Notes: a model not told the origin generated them from the letters alone. Positions 48,507 to 58,820 are shown, counted from the first letter of the stretch. The stretch is 64,000 nt of DNA from Burkholderia sp. Ax-1724 (GCF_011752995.1 NZ_VWWL01000010.1:241612-305611), one strand, 5' to 3'. Made by a program: numbers and translations.

Positions 48507-49517
48507 ATGACTGACGTAACCGCGAATCCCGCAGCAGCCACCCCCGTGCCCGAAGGCGCGCTGGCTTCCCCCGCCGCTTACGACGCTACTGCGAAGCAGA
48601 AAGCGCAAGCCAAAACCGCGCGCATTCCGATCAAGGTCGTCCCGATCGAAAAGCTCAAGAAGCCGGACTGGATTCGCGTCAAGGCGGCCACGGGCAATTC
48701 GCGCTTCTACGAAATCAAGCAGATCCTGCGCGAACACAACCTGCACACGGTGTGCGAAGAGGCGAGCTGCCCGAACATCGGCGAATGCTTCGGCAAGGGC
48801 ACCGCGACCTTCATGATCATGGGCGACAAGTGCACGCGCCGCTGCCCGTTCTGCGACGTCGGCCACGGCCGTCCCGATCCGCTCGATGCCGACGAACCGG
48901 CCAACCTCGCGCGCACCATCGCCGCGCTGAAGCTGAAGTACGTCGTGATTACGAGCGTCGACCGTGACGATCTGCGCGACGGCGGCGCGGCGCACTTCGT
49001 CGAATGTATTCGTCAGACGCGCGAGCAGTCGCCGGACACGCGCATCGAAATCCTGACGCCGGACTTCCGCGGCCGGCTCGACCGCGCGCTCGGCATCCTG
49101 AACGCCGCGCCGCCCGACGTGATGAACCACAACCTCGAAACGGTGCCGCGTCTGTACAAGGAGGCGCGCCCCGGTTCGGACTACGCGCATTCGCTGAAGC
49201 TGCTGAAGGACTTCAAGGCGCTGCATCCGCACGTCGCGACCAAGTCCGGCCTGATGGTCGGCCTCGGCGAAACCGAAGAGGAAATCCTGCAGGTCATGCG
49301 CGATCTGCGCGAACACGACGTCGACATGCTGACGATCGGCCAGTATCTGCAGCCGTCGGAGCACCATCTGCCGGTGCGCGCGTACGTGCATCCGGACACC
49401 TTCAAAATGTACGAGGAAGAGGCGTACAAGATGGGCTTCACGCATGCGGCCGTGGGCGCGATGGTTCGTTCGAGCTATCACGCCGACGTGCAGGCGCATG
49501 GAGCCGGTGTGGTCTGA
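48507..49517 (+). CDS. lipA: Lipoyl synthase
   Basis: 336 residues from the ATG at 48507. Auxiliary-cluster cysteines in [12 protein letters not shown] and radical-[11 protein letters not shown] are both present. It inserts two sulfurs into the octanoyl chain, completing lipoate. It ends in a clear terminator. Confidence 0.96.
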   Translation: MTDVTANPAAATPVPEGALASPAAYDATAKQKAQAKTARIPIKVVPIEKLKKPDWIRVKAATGNSRFYEIKQILREHNLHTVCEEASCPNIGECFGKGTATFMIMGDKCTRRCPFCDVGHGRPDPLDADEPANLARTIAALKLKYVVITSVDRDDLRDGGAAHFVECIRQTREQSPDTRIEILTPDFRGRLDRALGILNAAPPDVMNHNLETVPRLYKEARPGSDYAHSLKLLKDFKALHPHVATKSGLMVGLGETEEEILQVMRDLREHDVDMLTIGQYLQPSEHHLPVRAYVHPDTFKMYEEEAYKMGFTHAAVGAMVRSSYHADVQAHGAGVV

Positions 49518-49544
49518 GATTCGCGGCAGCGGTCGCAATCGTGG

Positions 49545-49575
49545 AAAAGCCCGCCTTGAGCGGGCTTTTCTTTTT
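49545..49575 (+). terminator. Rho-independent terminator after lipA
   Basis: Ten-bp stem (AAAAGCCCGC and complement), 5-nt loop and a T-rich tail. Confidence 0.92.
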
Positions 49576-49769
49576 GTGCCGGTCCGCAGCGCTTGGGCCG
49601 CTCGTCGTGTGACCCGCGCGGCCTACCGCGGTGTTTCTTCATACGCGATACTACGCGTGGGACTTGCGCTTGCGGCCAGCGAAACCACGCGGTGGACACG
49701 CGGCAAACACACGCAGCAGGCAAGCGTCGGCCGCACACTGAACCGCTCTATCTGGAAGGGTAACGAGAC

Positions 49770-50537
49770 GTGGCAAACGGGATCGATCGCGGGACATCCG
49801 CACAATGGCCTTATCCGCGGCTGGTTGCGCATCGCTGCGGCGGCACGCTGGCGCCCGAAAACACGCTGGCCGGCTTCGACGCATGCGTGCGCTACGGCTA
49901 TCGCATGGTCGAATTCGACGCGAAGCTCTCCGCCGACAATCAGCTTTTCCTGCTGCACGACGACACGCTCGATCGCACGACCAGCGGTCACGGTCCGGCT
50001 GCCGCGCACGCGTGGCAACAACTCGCCGCGCTCGATGCCGGTGCGTGGCGCGGCGCGCAATTCGCCGGCACGCGTTTGCCGACGCTCGCCGAAGCGGCCG
50101 AACGCTGCGCGCGCGACGGCATCGCCGCCAACATCGAGATCAAGCCGTGTCCGGGCCGCGAGGCGATCACCGGCACGCTGGTCGCTCGCGGCGCGCTGAG
50201 CTTGTGGCACGGACCGACGCCGCCGCTGCTGTCGTCGTTTTCGTTCGACGCGCTCGCCGCCGCGCGCGATGCCGCTCCCTCGCTGCCGCGCGGCATGCTG
50301 TTCGAGGAACTGCCGGCGGACTGGCTGCGCATCGTGCGCGAACTCGACTGCGTGTCGCTGCACGCGAGCCACCGCTATCTGAGCGAGCCGCTCGTCGCCC
50401 AGGTCCGCGCGGCCGGACTGCGCGTACTCGCTTACACGGTGAACGACCCGGCGCGCGCGCAACGGCTCGCGCAATGGGGCGTCGACATGATCTGCACGGA
50501 CCGCATCGATCTGCTCGCGCATGACATGCTGGCCTAG
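49770..50537 (+). CDS. ugpQ: Glycerophosphodiester phosphodiesterase
   Basis: 255 residues from a GTG preceded by GAAGGG. Catalytic motifs: [19 protein letters not shown] (HR), [12 protein letters not shown] (E/D metal ligands) and [13 protein letters not shown] (second His). It hydrolyses glycerophosphodiesters to glycerol-3-phosphate. No ugp transporter genes are adjacent. Confidence 0.92.
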   Translation: MANGIDRGTSAQWPYPRLVAHRCGGTLAPENTLAGFDACVRYGYRMVEFDAKLSADNQLFLLHDDTLDRTTSGHGPAAAHAWQQLAALDAGAWRGAQFAGTRLPTLAEAAERCARDGIAANIEIKPCPGREAITGTLVARGALSLWHGPTPPLLSSFSFDALAAARDAAPSLPRGMLFEELPADWLRIVRELDCVSLHASHRYLSEPLVAQVRAAGLRVLAYTVNDPARAQRLAQWGVDMICTDRIDLLAHDMLA

Positions 50538-50580
50538 GCGGAAACCCCTGCGGGTTTCCCCGCAATCCCGCCCGCGCCCG

Positions 50581-50622
50581 ATTCCGGATTCCCCGACGGC
50601 CTTCGTCCGGATTTCCGGAATC
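50581..50622. promoter_or_regulatory. Inverted repeat, candidate DctD upstream activator site
   Basis: Arms ATTCCGGA (50581-50588) and TTCCGGAAT (50613-50621) flank a GC-rich centre, about 70-110 bp upstream of the sigma-54 promoter: the usual place for activator (DctD) binding. Inference from position and symmetry. Confidence 0.5.
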
Positions 50623-50690
50623 CCGGACGGCGCGCGGCCGGTATCGCCAGAAAACCCATAGAAATCAAGGCTTCCAGCCCTGCATCGATC

Positions 50691-50706
50691 TGGCATCGAC
50701 CTTGCA
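50691..50706 (+). promoter_or_regulatory. Sigma-54 promoter of the dctA operon
   Basis: TGGCATCGACCTTGCA shows the -24 GG and -12 GC with exact N10 spacing and TTGCA. It lies upstream of dctA, whose partners are a DctB kinase and a DctD activator with the sigma-54-contacting GAFTGA loop. Confidence 0.88.
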
Positions 50707-50757
50707 ATTCAGAACGCGCGGCCGCAACGGCCCGACAACTAAAGCAAGGAGACAACG

Positions 50758-50811
50758 ATGTCCGATTTCCCTTCCCGGTATTTCTGTATTCGTCGTCTTA
50801 TCGCGCCCTGA
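50758..50811 (+). CDS. 17-residue leader peptide ORF in the dctA leader
   Basis: ATG with a good AAGGAGA ribosome-binding site 6 bp upstream, reading [17 protein letters not shown] then TGA. It ends 79 bp before the dctA GTG. Its ribosome site is far stronger than that of dctA, so translation here may shape dctA expression. It could also be a chance ORF. Confidence 0.45.
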   Translation: MSDFPSRYFCIRRLIAP

Positions 50812-50890
50812 TGCCGTACTCGCGCGACGACGATCCGTTCGCGCGCGGCGTGCCGCAGGTCATGAGCTCATCCCCCTCGCAGGAATCATC

Positions 50891-52171
50891 GTGAAGAAAC
50901 CTATCCATAAAGTGCTGTACGTCCAGGTGATCGTGGCGATCATCATCGGCATCGTACTGGGGCATTTCTACCCGAACCTCGCCGTCGACATGAAGCCGCT
51001 CGGCGACGGCTTCATCAAGCTCATCAAGATGGTGATCGGGCCGATCATCTTCTGCACGGTGGTGACGGGCATCGCCGGCATGGAAGACATGAAGAAGGTC
51101 GGGCGCGTCGGCGGGAAGGCGCTGCTGTACTTCGAGATCGTCTCGACCTTCGCGCTCGTGCTCGGCCTCGCGGCCACGCACCTGCTGCGTCCGGGCGCCG
51201 GCTTCAACGTCGATCCGGCCTCGCTCGACAGCCGCGCGGTCGCGTCGTACGCGGCTAAGGCGCACGGCCAGTCGAGCGTCGACTTCCTGATGCACATCAT
51301 TCCGGACACGATCTCGTCGGCGTTCGCGCAGGGTGAAATCCTGCAGATCCTGCTGGTCGCGCTGCTGTTCGGCGCGGTGCTCGCGACGGCCGGCGAGAAG
51401 GGCAAGGTCGTGACGAACTTCATCGACAGCCTCTCGCACATCCTGTTCGGCATCGTGCGCATCATCACGAAGCTCGCGCCGATCGGCGCGTTCGGCGCGA
51501 TGGCCTTCACGATCGGCAAATACGGCATCGGCTCGCTGCTGCCGATGCTCAAGCTGATCGGCACCTTCTATCTGACCTCGATCGTGTTCGTGGTGGTCGT
51601 GCTCGGCATCATCGCGCGCCTCGTGGGCTTCAACATCCTGCGCTTCGTCGCGTACATCAAGGAAGAGATGCTGATCGTGCTCGGCACGAGCTCGTCCGAA
51701 GCCGCGCTGCCGCAACTGATGCAGAAGCTCGAAAATCTCGGCTGCTCGCGCTCGGTGGTGGGCCTCGTGGTGCCGACCGGCTACTCGTTCAACCTCGACG
51801 GCACCAATATCTACATGACGATGGCGGTGCTGTTCATCGCCCAGGCGACCAACACCGATCTCACGTGGACGCAGCAGCTCACGCTGCTCGCGGTGACGAT
51901 GCTGACCTCGAAGGGCGCGAGCGGCGTGACCGGCGCGGGCTTCATCACGCTCGCGGCGACGCTCGCCGTCGTGCCGACGATCCCGCTCTCGGGCATGGTG
52001 CTGATTCTCGGCATCGACCGCTTCATGAGCGAATGCCGCGCGCTGACCAACATCGTCGGCAACGGTGTCGCGACGGTCGTCGTGTCGGCCTGGGAGAAGG
52101 AGCTCGACCGCAGCCGGCTCAGCGCGGTGCTGCGCGGCGACGTGGCGGTCAAAGAGCCGGCCGGCGTCTGA
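50891..52171 (+). CDS. dctA: C4-dicarboxylate transporter DctA
   Basis: 426 residues from a GTG ([25 protein letters not shown]). Family hallmarks: [56 protein letters not shown] sodium- or proton-coupled symporter of the glutamate/dicarboxylate family for succinate, fumarate and malate. The sigma-54 promoter upstream and the dctBD genes downstream match rhizobial and Burkholderia dct regulation. Confidence 0.95.
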   Translation: MKKPIHKVLYVQVIVAIIIGIVLGHFYPNLAVDMKPLGDGFIKLIKMVIGPIIFCTVVTGIAGMEDMKKVGRVGGKALLYFEIVSTFALVLGLAATHLLRPGAGFNVDPASLDSRAVASYAAKAHGQSSVDFLMHIIPDTISSAFAQGEILQILLVALLFGAVLATAGEKGKVVTNFIDSLSHILFGIVRIITKLAPIGAFGAMAFTIGKYGIGSLLPMLKLIGTFYLTSIVFVVVVLGIIARLVGFNILRFVAYIKEEMLIVLGTSSSEAALPQLMQKLENLGCSRSVVGLVVPTGYSFNLDGTNIYMTMAVLFIAQATNTDLTWTQQLTLLAVTMLTSKGASGVTGAGFITLAATLAVVPTIPLSGMVLILGIDRFMSECRALTNIVGNGVATVVVSAWEKELDRSRLSAVLRGDVAVKEPAGV

Positions 52172-52442
52172 GCGGCGCTTAGGGCTTCGCTGTTTCTGTC
52201 GTCATGAGCGCGGACGCCTGCGTATGAAACCGGCGTCCGCGCATTCTTCCGAAGAGCCTGCTCGCGCGTCTTCTTCGGCACATCCGGAGCATGCGGGGCA
52301 TCCGGCGGGCGAAACCCGCAGCCCGGTGTGCGGCGAAATTCGCGGCGCAACTTGCAGCGCAACTCACAGCAAAGCGCGCGGCAAAGCGCCAGGCGAAACC
52401 CGCGGCCAGTCCGGCCGCGAGCCCGTGCCGCCTTATGCCACA

Positions 52443-54392
52443 ATGTCCGATCCCTATCGATCGGACCTTGCCAACGTGACGCGCCGCCTGCTGATCTTCT
52501 TCGCGCTGCTGGCCGGGCTCGTGGCGGCATGCGGGCTCACCTACGGTATCGCGTGGCGCAGCGGCGTCGACACGCTGCGGAGCAACGCAGCGGTGCGCGC
52601 CGAGCGCACCGCGAGCGCGCTCAAAAGCACGCTCGAACGCTACGAATCGCTGCCTTATCTGCTCGCCGAGCATCCGATCGTGCAGGATGTGCTTGTCGAT
52701 CCGAGCCCGGCCAACGTCAAGCGCGCCAATCTCTATCTCGAAGACCTGAACCGCCACGCGCGCGCGACGGTCACCTACATCATCTCGCTCGACGGCTATT
52801 GCGTCGCCGCCAGCAACTGGCGCGGGCCAGGCAGCTTCGTCGGCGCGGGCTACCAGTTCCGGCCGTATTTCGTCGATGCGGTCAACGGCGGCGTGGGCCG
52901 CTTCTTCGGCATCGGCACGATTTCGCAGGCGCCGGGCTATTACATTTCGCAGCCGGTGCGGCGCGACGGCAAGATCGTCGGTGTGGCGGTCGTCAAGCTC
53001 GATCTCGAATGGTTCCAGGGCGTCGATGCATCCGAGCCGCTGCTCGTGACCGACGATCATGGCGTGATCTTTCTCTCCTCGGTGCCGGCCTGGAAATACC
53101 ACACGATCCGTCCGCTGCCTGGACAGGTCGCTGATTCGATCTACCAGGCGCGGCAATACGCACAGCAGCCGATCGCGCCGCTGCCGGTCACGATCGAGCG
53201 CACGCTCGAAGGCAATGCGCAGATCGTGCGCATCGGCGGCGGGCGTCTCGCGCCGCGCTATCTCGCGTCGCGGCGCGGCATGGGCGAACCCGACTGGCAT
53301 CTGATTACGTTGTCGCCCGTCGATCCGGTCGACGCCGACGCGCGCAAGGCAACCATCGTCACGGGCTTCGGCTATATCTCGCTCGTGCTGCTCGCGTTCT
53401 ACTGGCGCATGCGTCGCGCGCGCGTGCGCGAAGTGATGCGCAGCCGCGCGCTGCTGCAGAAGGCGTATGCGGAGCTGAACCAGCGCGTTGCCGAGCGCAC
53501 CGCCGATCTGTCCGAGGCGAACGAGCAGTTGCAGAAGGAAGTGGCCGAGCGCACGCGCGCCGAACAGGAATTGCGCGCCGCCCACGACGAGCTGATCCAG
53601 GCGAGCAAGCTCGCGGCGCTCGGCCAGATGGCGGCCGGCATCACGCATGAACTGAATCAGCCGCTTGCCGCGCTGCGCAGTTTCTCGGACAACACGCGCG
53701 TGCTGCTCGAACGCGGCGATCAGGCGTCGGCGCGCGAGAATCTCGAAGCGATCGCGGCGCTGACCGAGCGAATGGGCAAGATCACGAACCAGTTGAAGCT
53801 GTTCGTGGGCCGCGCGCGGCCGCGCAGCGCACGCGCGCCGGTCGTGCGGGCCTTGCGCAACGTCGTCGCACTGCTGCAAAAGCGCTTGCAGGGCGTCGAA
53901 CTCGGGTTCGTGCTGATCGATGCGGATGCAAGTGCCGATGCCGGCGCCGATGCGCTTGCCGGTTGGCGCGCACCGCTGAGTCTTACGGACGATCATCCCG
54001 AACTGGTCGCGCATTGCGATGATCTGCGGCTCGAACAGGTGCTCATCAACCTGCTCGGCAACGCGCTCGACGCGACCGCCGGCATGAGCGCGCCGCGCAT
54101 CGCGGTCGAGGTCGAAGCGAGCGACGCGAATCTGTCGATCGTGGTTGTCGACAACGGCCCCGGCATTGCCGACGACGTGCTGCCGCGCCTCTTCGAGCCG
54201 TTCTTCACGACCAAGGAAATGGGCCAGGGGCTCGGCCTCGGCCTCGCGATTTCATCGTCGATCGCGCGCGACTGCGGCGGTTCGCTCGTCGCGCGCAACG
54301 CGCCGCACGGCGGTGCATCATTCGTGCTGACGCTGCGCCGCGCACGCGTGCCGACGAACGCCGGGCACGACTCGCCGGGCGCGGGCTCCTGA
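52443..54392 (+). CDS. dctB: C4-dicarboxylate sensor histidine kinase DctB
   Basis: 649 residues from the ATG at 52443; an ATG at 52224 would add 73 low-complexity residues rich in Ala, Gly, Glu and Arg. Two membrane helices flank a periplasmic double-PAS-like sensor domain (YESLPYLLAEHPIVQDVL, SNWRGPGSFVGAGYQFRPYF). A coiled coil precedes the H-box LGQMAAGITHELNQPLAAL and the ATPase N/G boxes (INLLGNALDAT, DNGPGIADDVL, GQGLGLGLAI). It senses external dicarboxylates and phosphorylates DctD. Confidence 0.92.
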   Translation: MSDPYRSDLANVTRRLLIFFALLAGLVAACGLTYGIAWRSGVDTLRSNAAVRAERTASALKSTLERYESLPYLLAEHPIVQDVLVDPSPANVKRANLYLEDLNRHARATVTYIISLDGYCVAASNWRGPGSFVGAGYQFRPYFVDAVNGGVGRFFGIGTISQAPGYYISQPVRRDGKIVGVAVVKLDLEWFQGVDASEPLLVTDDHGVIFLSSVPAWKYHTIRPLPGQVADSIYQARQYAQQPIAPLPVTIERTLEGNAQIVRIGGGRLAPRYLASRRGMGEPDWHLITLSPVDPVDADARKATIVTGFGYISLVLLAFYWRMRRARVREVMRSRALLQKAYAELNQRVAERTADLSEANEQLQKEVAERTRAEQELRAAHDELIQASKLAALGQMAAGITHELNQPLAALRSFSDNTRVLLERGDQASARENLEAIAALTERMGKITNQLKLFVGRARPRSARAPVVRALRNVVALLQKRLQGVELGFVLIDADASADAGADALAGWRAPLSLTDDHPELVAHCDDLRLEQVLINLLGNALDATAGMSAPRIAVEVEASDANLSIVVVDNGPGIADDVLPRLFEPFFTTKEMGQGLGLGLAISSSIARDCGGSLVARNAPHGGASFVLTLRRARVPTNAGHDSPGAGS

Positions 54393-54422
54393 CATCACAC
54401 GAAGCCTCACACGGAACACGCC

Positions 54423-55772
54423 ATGAACGACGGCCTGCAGGTGCTATATATCGAAGACGATGAACTGGTGCGCCGCGCGAGCGTGCAGAGCCTGCAACTG
54501 GCGGGCTTCGACGTGATCGGCCACGCGTCGGTCGAGGCGGCGGCGAAGCTGATCAGCGCGGACTTTTCCGGCGTGATCGTCAGCGATATCCGGCTGCCCG
54601 GCGCGAGCGGACTCGATCTGCTCGCGCAGTGCCACGAGCGCGCCCCTGACGTGCCGGTGATTCTCGTCACCGGTCACGGCGATATCTCGATGGCCGTGCA
54701 GGCGATGCGCGACGGCGCCTACGACTTCATCGAAAAACCGTTCGCGTCCGAGCGGCTGATCGAGACCGTGCGGCGTGCGCTGGAGCGCCGCAAGCTCGTG
54801 CTCGAAAACCTCGCGCTGCGCCGTGAGCTGGCGGAGCAGAACACGGTGGCGCCGCGCATCATCGGCCGCAGTCCCGCGATCGAGCAGGTGCGGCGGCTGA
54901 TCGCCAACGTTGCGCCGACCGATGCGTCGGTGCTCATCAACGGCGATACCGGCGCGGGCAAGGAACTGATTGCGCGTAGCCTGCACGAGCTGTCGCCGCG
55001 GCGTGACAAGCCGTTTATCGCGGTGAATTGCGGCGCGCTGCCCGAGCCGATGTTCGAATCGGAGATGTTCGGCTACGAGCCGGGCGCGTTCACGGGCGCG
55101 GCGAAACGGCGGATCGGCAAGCTCGAACATGCGTCGGGCGGCACGCTGTTTCTCGACGAAATCGAGAGCATGCCGCTCGCGTTGCAGGTCAAGCTGCTGC
55201 GCGTGCTGCAGGACGGCGTGCTGGAGCGGCTCGGCTCGAATCAGCCGATTCGCGTCAATTGCCGCGTGGTGGCGGCCGCGAAGGGCGACATGGCCGAGCA
55301 TGTCGCGGACGGTTCGTTCCGGCGCGATCTGCTCTACCGGCTCAACGTGGTGACGATCGCGCTGCCGCCGCTTGGCGAGCGCCGCGAGGACATCGTGCCG
55401 CTGTTCGAACACTTCGTGCTCGATGCGGCCGTGCGCTATCAACGGCCGGCGCCGATTCTCACCGATCGCCAGCGCGCGAGCCTGATGCAGCGCGACTGGC
55501 CCGGCAACGTGCGCGAGTTGCGCAATGCCGCCGACCGCTTCGTGCTCGGCATCGCCGACGAACCCGCGCTGTCCTTCGCCGACGAGGACGCGGCCGCGCA
55601 ACCGCTCAAGGAGCGGGTCGAGCAGTTCGAGCGGGCGATGATCGCCGAGGCGCTGGAGCAGGCGGGCGGCGTGGTCGCCGTGGCGGCCGACCGGCTGCAA
55701 CTCGGCAAGGCGACGCTCTACGAGAAGATCAAGCGGTATGGCCTCGCGGCCAAAGGGGAAGGGGAGCGCTGA
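54423..55772 (+). CDS. dctD: C4-dicarboxylate response regulator DctD (sigma-54 activator)
   Basis: 449 residues. The receiver has phospho-acceptor Asp55 (VSDIRLPG) and Lys105. The AAA+ domain has Walker A GDTGAGKE (174-181) and the sigma-54 contact loop GAFTGA (221-226). The C-terminal Fis-type HTH is [24 protein letters not shown]. It activates the dctA promoter when phosphorylated by DctB, 30 bp upstream. Confidence 0.95.
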   Translation: MNDGLQVLYIEDDELVRRASVQSLQLAGFDVIGHASVEAAAKLISADFSGVIVSDIRLPGASGLDLLAQCHERAPDVPVILVTGHGDISMAVQAMRDGAYDFIEKPFASERLIETVRRALERRKLVLENLALRRELAEQNTVAPRIIGRSPAIEQVRRLIANVAPTDASVLINGDTGAGKELIARSLHELSPRRDKPFIAVNCGALPEPMFESEMFGYEPGAFTGAAKRRIGKLEHASGGTLFLDEIESMPLALQVKLLRVLQDGVLERLGSNQPIRVNCRVVAAAKGDMAEHVADGSFRRDLLYRLNVVTIALPPLGERREDIVPLFEHFVLDAAVRYQRPAPILTDRQRASLMQRDWPGNVRELRNAADRFVLGIADEPALSFADEDAAAQPLKERVEQFERAMIAEALEQAGGVVAVAADRLQLGKATLYEKIKRYGLAAKGEGER

Positions 55773-55786
55773 GAGGGCTAAAAGCA

Positions 55787-55817
55787 AAACGCCGGCCGCG
55801 TCAGGCGGCCGGCGTTT
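55787..55817. terminator. Bidirectional terminator between convergent dctD and tlpA-like genes
   Basis: A 13-bp perfect stem (AAACGCCGGCCGC and complement) with a 5-nt loop, ending in T-rich runs on both strands. Confidence 0.87.
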
Positions 55818-55913
55818 CGTTCGAGGCGGGGTTGATGCGGTTCCTTGATGCGGCTCTTTTTAACCCGGGCCGGGCCTGGCTTGGTGGCCTGCCCGGCGCC
55901 GCTGCGGCAGGCG

Positions 55914-56441
55914 TCAGGTCTTGAGCGCCTTTTCGAGCAACTGGTCGAGTTCCGCGAACTGCGGTTCGCCGACATAGCGCTTCAGAATCTTGCCGTCCTT
56001 GTCGATGACGAACGTGGTCGGCGTGAGCTGGACGTTGCCGAACTGCTTGGCGGCCGAGCCGTCGTCCATCGCGACCTTGAACGGCAGCTGACGCGTTGCC
56101 GTGTAGTTGGTCACGTACATCGGTGCGTCGTAGTTCATGGCCACCGCGACGAATTCGAGCCCCTGGCCCTTGAAGCGGTTATAGGTCTGGACCATCTGCG
56201 GCATTTCCTTCATGCAGGTGTCGCAGTTCGTCGCCCAGAAATTGACCAGATAGACCTTGCCTTTGAGATCGGCGGTCGTGAGCTTCTTGCCCGACAGCAG
56301 CGTGAAGGTCGCGTCGGGCACGCGTTGCTGGCCCGCAAACGCGAAGTAACCGGCGACGGCGAGCGCGACGACCACGATTGCCGCAATGATGTAGCGAAGC
56401 GGGTTCGTGCGCCGGGCGGCGGTTGATGAATTGGAGCTCAT
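55914..56441 (-). CDS. TlpA/ResA-like membrane-anchored thioredoxin
   Basis: 175 residues from the ATG at 56441; the longer frame adds 40 unrelated residues. One membrane helix (YIIAAIVVVALAVAGYFAFA) precedes a thioredoxin fold with Cys73-Asp-Thr-Cys76 in FWATNCDTCMKEMP and the cis-Pro loop LTPTTFVIDKDG. It acts in the periplasm on disulfides, perhaps in cytochrome biogenesis. Confidence 0.9.
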   Translation of the reverse strand: MSSNSSTAARRTNPLRYIIAAIVVVALAVAGYFAFAGQQRVPDATFTLLSGKKLTTADLKGKVYLVNFWATNCDTCMKEMPQMVQTYNRFKGQGLEFVAVAMNYDAPMYVTNYTATRQLPFKVAMDDGSAAKQFGNVQLTPTTFVIDKDGKILKRYVGEPQFAELDQLLEKALKT

Positions 56442-56779
56442 GAACGGAACCTCGTGAGTCGCGCGGGGCGCGCGGAACAATGGGGCAGGGTGGCACGTCG
56501 GGCCGGTGCTGAATAGCCCGGCTATTGTAGCTCCATTGGTGCCGTTGCGTCCGCGCGGCACGCCAGCGGGAGCGAAACCCGCCGTGGATCAGCGGATAAT
56601 AGGGCTTTACGTTCCTGTCAGCTCGATCTTCCGTTTCCATGTCCAGAACTGCCTTTTGTTGCCGCTGGTTGCTTGTGCGTGTGTTGTGTCGTCTTGCCCC
56701 GTTGGGCCGCTTTCCGGCTCGCTTTCCAGTCTGGTTGCCGCTTTGTCTGCCTCTGCCGCAGCGCTTGAGGGAGCACAGT

Positions 56780-57367
56780 ATGCTGCTCGGCTCCGACCGA
56801 ATTCTCCCGCGCCTGCCGTACCCCCGAACCCGAACCGTGCTCGGCACGGCGGCGGCCGCGCTTGCACTCGGCGTCGCGTTGAGCGCCTGCTCGCCGACAT
56901 TCGACTGGCGCACTGTCATGAACAACGACGACGGCTACACCGTCGACTTTCCGGCCAAACCGGGCAAGGACCAGCGCGCGGTACAGATCCACGGCGCGCC
57001 GGTGCAGATGGCGATGCAGACGGCCGAAGCCGGCAACGCGGTTTTCGCGGTCGGCACGGTGATGCTGCCCGACGATAGCGACGCCACCCAGCGCGCCGCG
57101 CTCGATTTCCTGCGCGCGGGTTTGGCCCGCAACGTCGGCGCGGCACCCGATGCGCACGCGGTGCAAATTCCGCTCGCCGCGGGCGGCCATACCCTTGGCC
57201 TCGAGATGAAGGTGAGCGGCGAGGCCGGCGCACAGCACGAGACCCGCATTGTCTACGCGCGGCTCGTCGCACACGGCCGGCACGTCTATCAGGCGGCGAT
57301 CATCGCCGACCAACCGCTGCCGCAGGACCAGGTCGACCAGTTTTTTTCGTCGTTCCAGCTTTATTGA
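56780..57367 (+). CDS. Putative lipoprotein, unknown function
   Basis: 195 residues from the ATG at 56780 (GAGGGAG upstream). A signal region ends in ALGVALSAC, a lipobox, so Cys would be acylated. The mature part (DDGYTVDFPAKPGKDQRAVQI, then VYQAAIIADQPLPQDQVDQFFSSFQL) resembles small periplasmic proteins with a beta-sheet core found in Burkholderia. No function is known to me. Confidence 0.75.
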   Translation: MLLGSDRILPRLPYPRTRTVLGTAAAALALGVALSACSPTFDWRTVMNNDDGYTVDFPAKPGKDQRAVQIHGAPVQMAMQTAEAGNAVFAVGTVMLPDDSDATQRAALDFLRAGLARNVGAAPDAHAVQIPLAAGGHTLGLEMKVSGEAGAQHETRIVYARLVAHGRHVYQAAIIADQPLPQDQVDQFFSSFQLY

Positions 57368-57699
57368 GCACGGGGCGTTCAGGCCGATGCGGCGCAAGCA
57401 GAGCGCCGCGCACAGTGAAAGTTCCTTCGCAGCTTTGTGCGCTAATTCCCGGTTTACGTTGAAGTTTTGGCGATAAGCCCCGTTCCTGTGGATAACTCTG
57501 TTGAGAAGTCGGCCTGATTTGCCGCAAAAGCCCGTCCGGCGGGGATTTCGTCAGAATTCACTGATGTGGTGGGTTTTATAAAAATCAATTAAATCAAAGG
57601 TTTATTGGTTTATGCTTGGGCGGGCTTCGGAATTGTTTCAAAATTTGTCAAAAGCGCGAAGATGTGCATAAGTCAAGTCTTGACAGTAGATTTTTCTCC
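57368..57699. other. Intergenic region with DnaA box, AT-rich patch and a palindrome
   Basis: Contains a consensus DnaA box (TGTGGATAA, 57487-57495), an AT-rich stretch at 57571-57614 and the perfect inverted repeat GTCAAG-T-CTTGAC at 57672-57684 just past the comM stop. No gene is seen. Confidence 0.55.
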
Positions 57700-58179
57700 T
57701 CATAGTGAGCCCAAAGCCCTGCGATACTGGATCGCTTCGGCGATTTGCGCGGCGCTCGGCATCGCCGCGCCGGCGAGGTCGGCGATGGTCCGCGCGACCT
57801 TCAGCACGCGGTAGTAAGCACGCGCCGACCAGCCGAATCGCTCGCCCGCTTCGCGCAGGAGCGCTTCGCCGGCCGGGTCCGGGCGGCAGACCTCATCCAC
57901 TTCCCGGCCATCCAGTTCACGGTTGGTTTTGCTCTGGCGGATCAATTGCCGCTCGCGCGCGGCGCTGACCCGTTGCGCGATAACTGCGCTCGCTTCACCC
58001 GTGGTGGCCGCGCGGGCTCCGAGTTCGGCGGGTGTGAGCGCCGGCACTTCGAGCTGGATGTCGATCCGGTCGAGCAGCGGCCCCGAGAGCTTGCGCAGAT
58101 AACGCGTCGCGATTTCCGGCGTGCAACGGCAGCGCCCGCCGGGATCGCCGCGCCAGCCGCACGGGCACGGGTTCATCGC
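57700..58179 (-). pseudogene. comM: comM (YifB, Mg-chelatase-like ATPase) C-terminal fragment, interrupted
   Basis: Only the last ~158 codons of comM remain. They begin exactly at MNPCPCGWRGDPGGRC, which in intact ComM follows VAA in the ATPase core, and include LSGPLLDRIDIQLEVP and the C-terminal helical domain. The N-terminal two thirds, with Walker A and B, are absent from the window, and the sequence changes abruptly at about 58180 into low-GC island DNA. ComM is a helicase for branch migration in natural transformation. comM is a known hotspot for integrative elements such as the Acinetobacter AbaR islands. Confidence 0.9.
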
Positions 58180-58820
58180 TTAGGTTTGCAAGGAAAAAAT
58201 AGACCAAGTTGTACCTGGTAGGTCGATGGGCCCGCTTCAAGTTCTTGTTATCTCCTTACCAAGGCAAGCCGGCTGGGCCGGCGCGTCAGTCCGCCAGTGT
58301 GCGCAACTTGGGTACCGCCCGCAGGGCGGCTGTCCACGCCCTTGTGGTGTGGGCAGCCAAGTTGTGCACACGGGGAATGACAGAAGCGTCGGTTATGCGG
58401 GCGGCAGCGATGTCCGTTGTGGCACTCAATGTTGAATTTCGTTATGTGAAGGGCAAGGACCACCAACGGACGCAGCTTCGAAACATTCGTGGCGGCGTGC
58501 ACCGGAACGGTTGGAAAGCCATAACGTAAACTGAAAATCGAAGAGCCGATGACTGGACCGGGAGGCCGGTGCTTCGGTAGCGCCGTCGGTCGGGTGCTAG
58601 CCACGGAGCATCGACGGATGGGTACGCGCATAGAAAGCCTTGGCCGAAATCGCCGGGTTTCGCGGATCCGCGAGGGGAAAAAGGGCCCGGGCGTCCTTGA
58701 GCGGTGTCCTCGTATAGACCGGCACCTGAAGTACGCTTGGTCCGACAAAGCCATTGCAATGTAGGTCAATTCTGCCGATCATTTGTGCATCGGAAAAAAA
58801 TCACAAGATGAGAGGGCGAA
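58180..58820. other. Non-coding island end with a three-way-junction inverted-repeat structure
   Basis: No convincing protein gene. A 75-nt structure at 58297-58371 has an outer 15-bp stem, GTGTGCGCAACTTGG with CCAAGTTGTGCACAC (one G:T). Inside it lie two adjacent hairpins: CCGCCC-GCA-GGGCGG (58315-58329) and CTGTCCAC...GTGGGCAG (58330-58356). A further copy of the AAGTTG motif lies at about 58207. Several smaller hairpins follow to 58700. It could be a structured RNA or an element end. Confidence 0.55.

Noticed and set aside
52224..52442. Longer DctB start at 52224
   Set aside because: The added 73 residues are low-complexity Ala/Gly/Glu/Arg sequence not expected before the first membrane helix; kept only as an alternative.
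58180..58820. Group II intron or integron attC
   Set aside because: No domain V-like hairpin, no reverse transcriptase, and the core 7-bp attC consensus is not met exactly; no integrase is seen.
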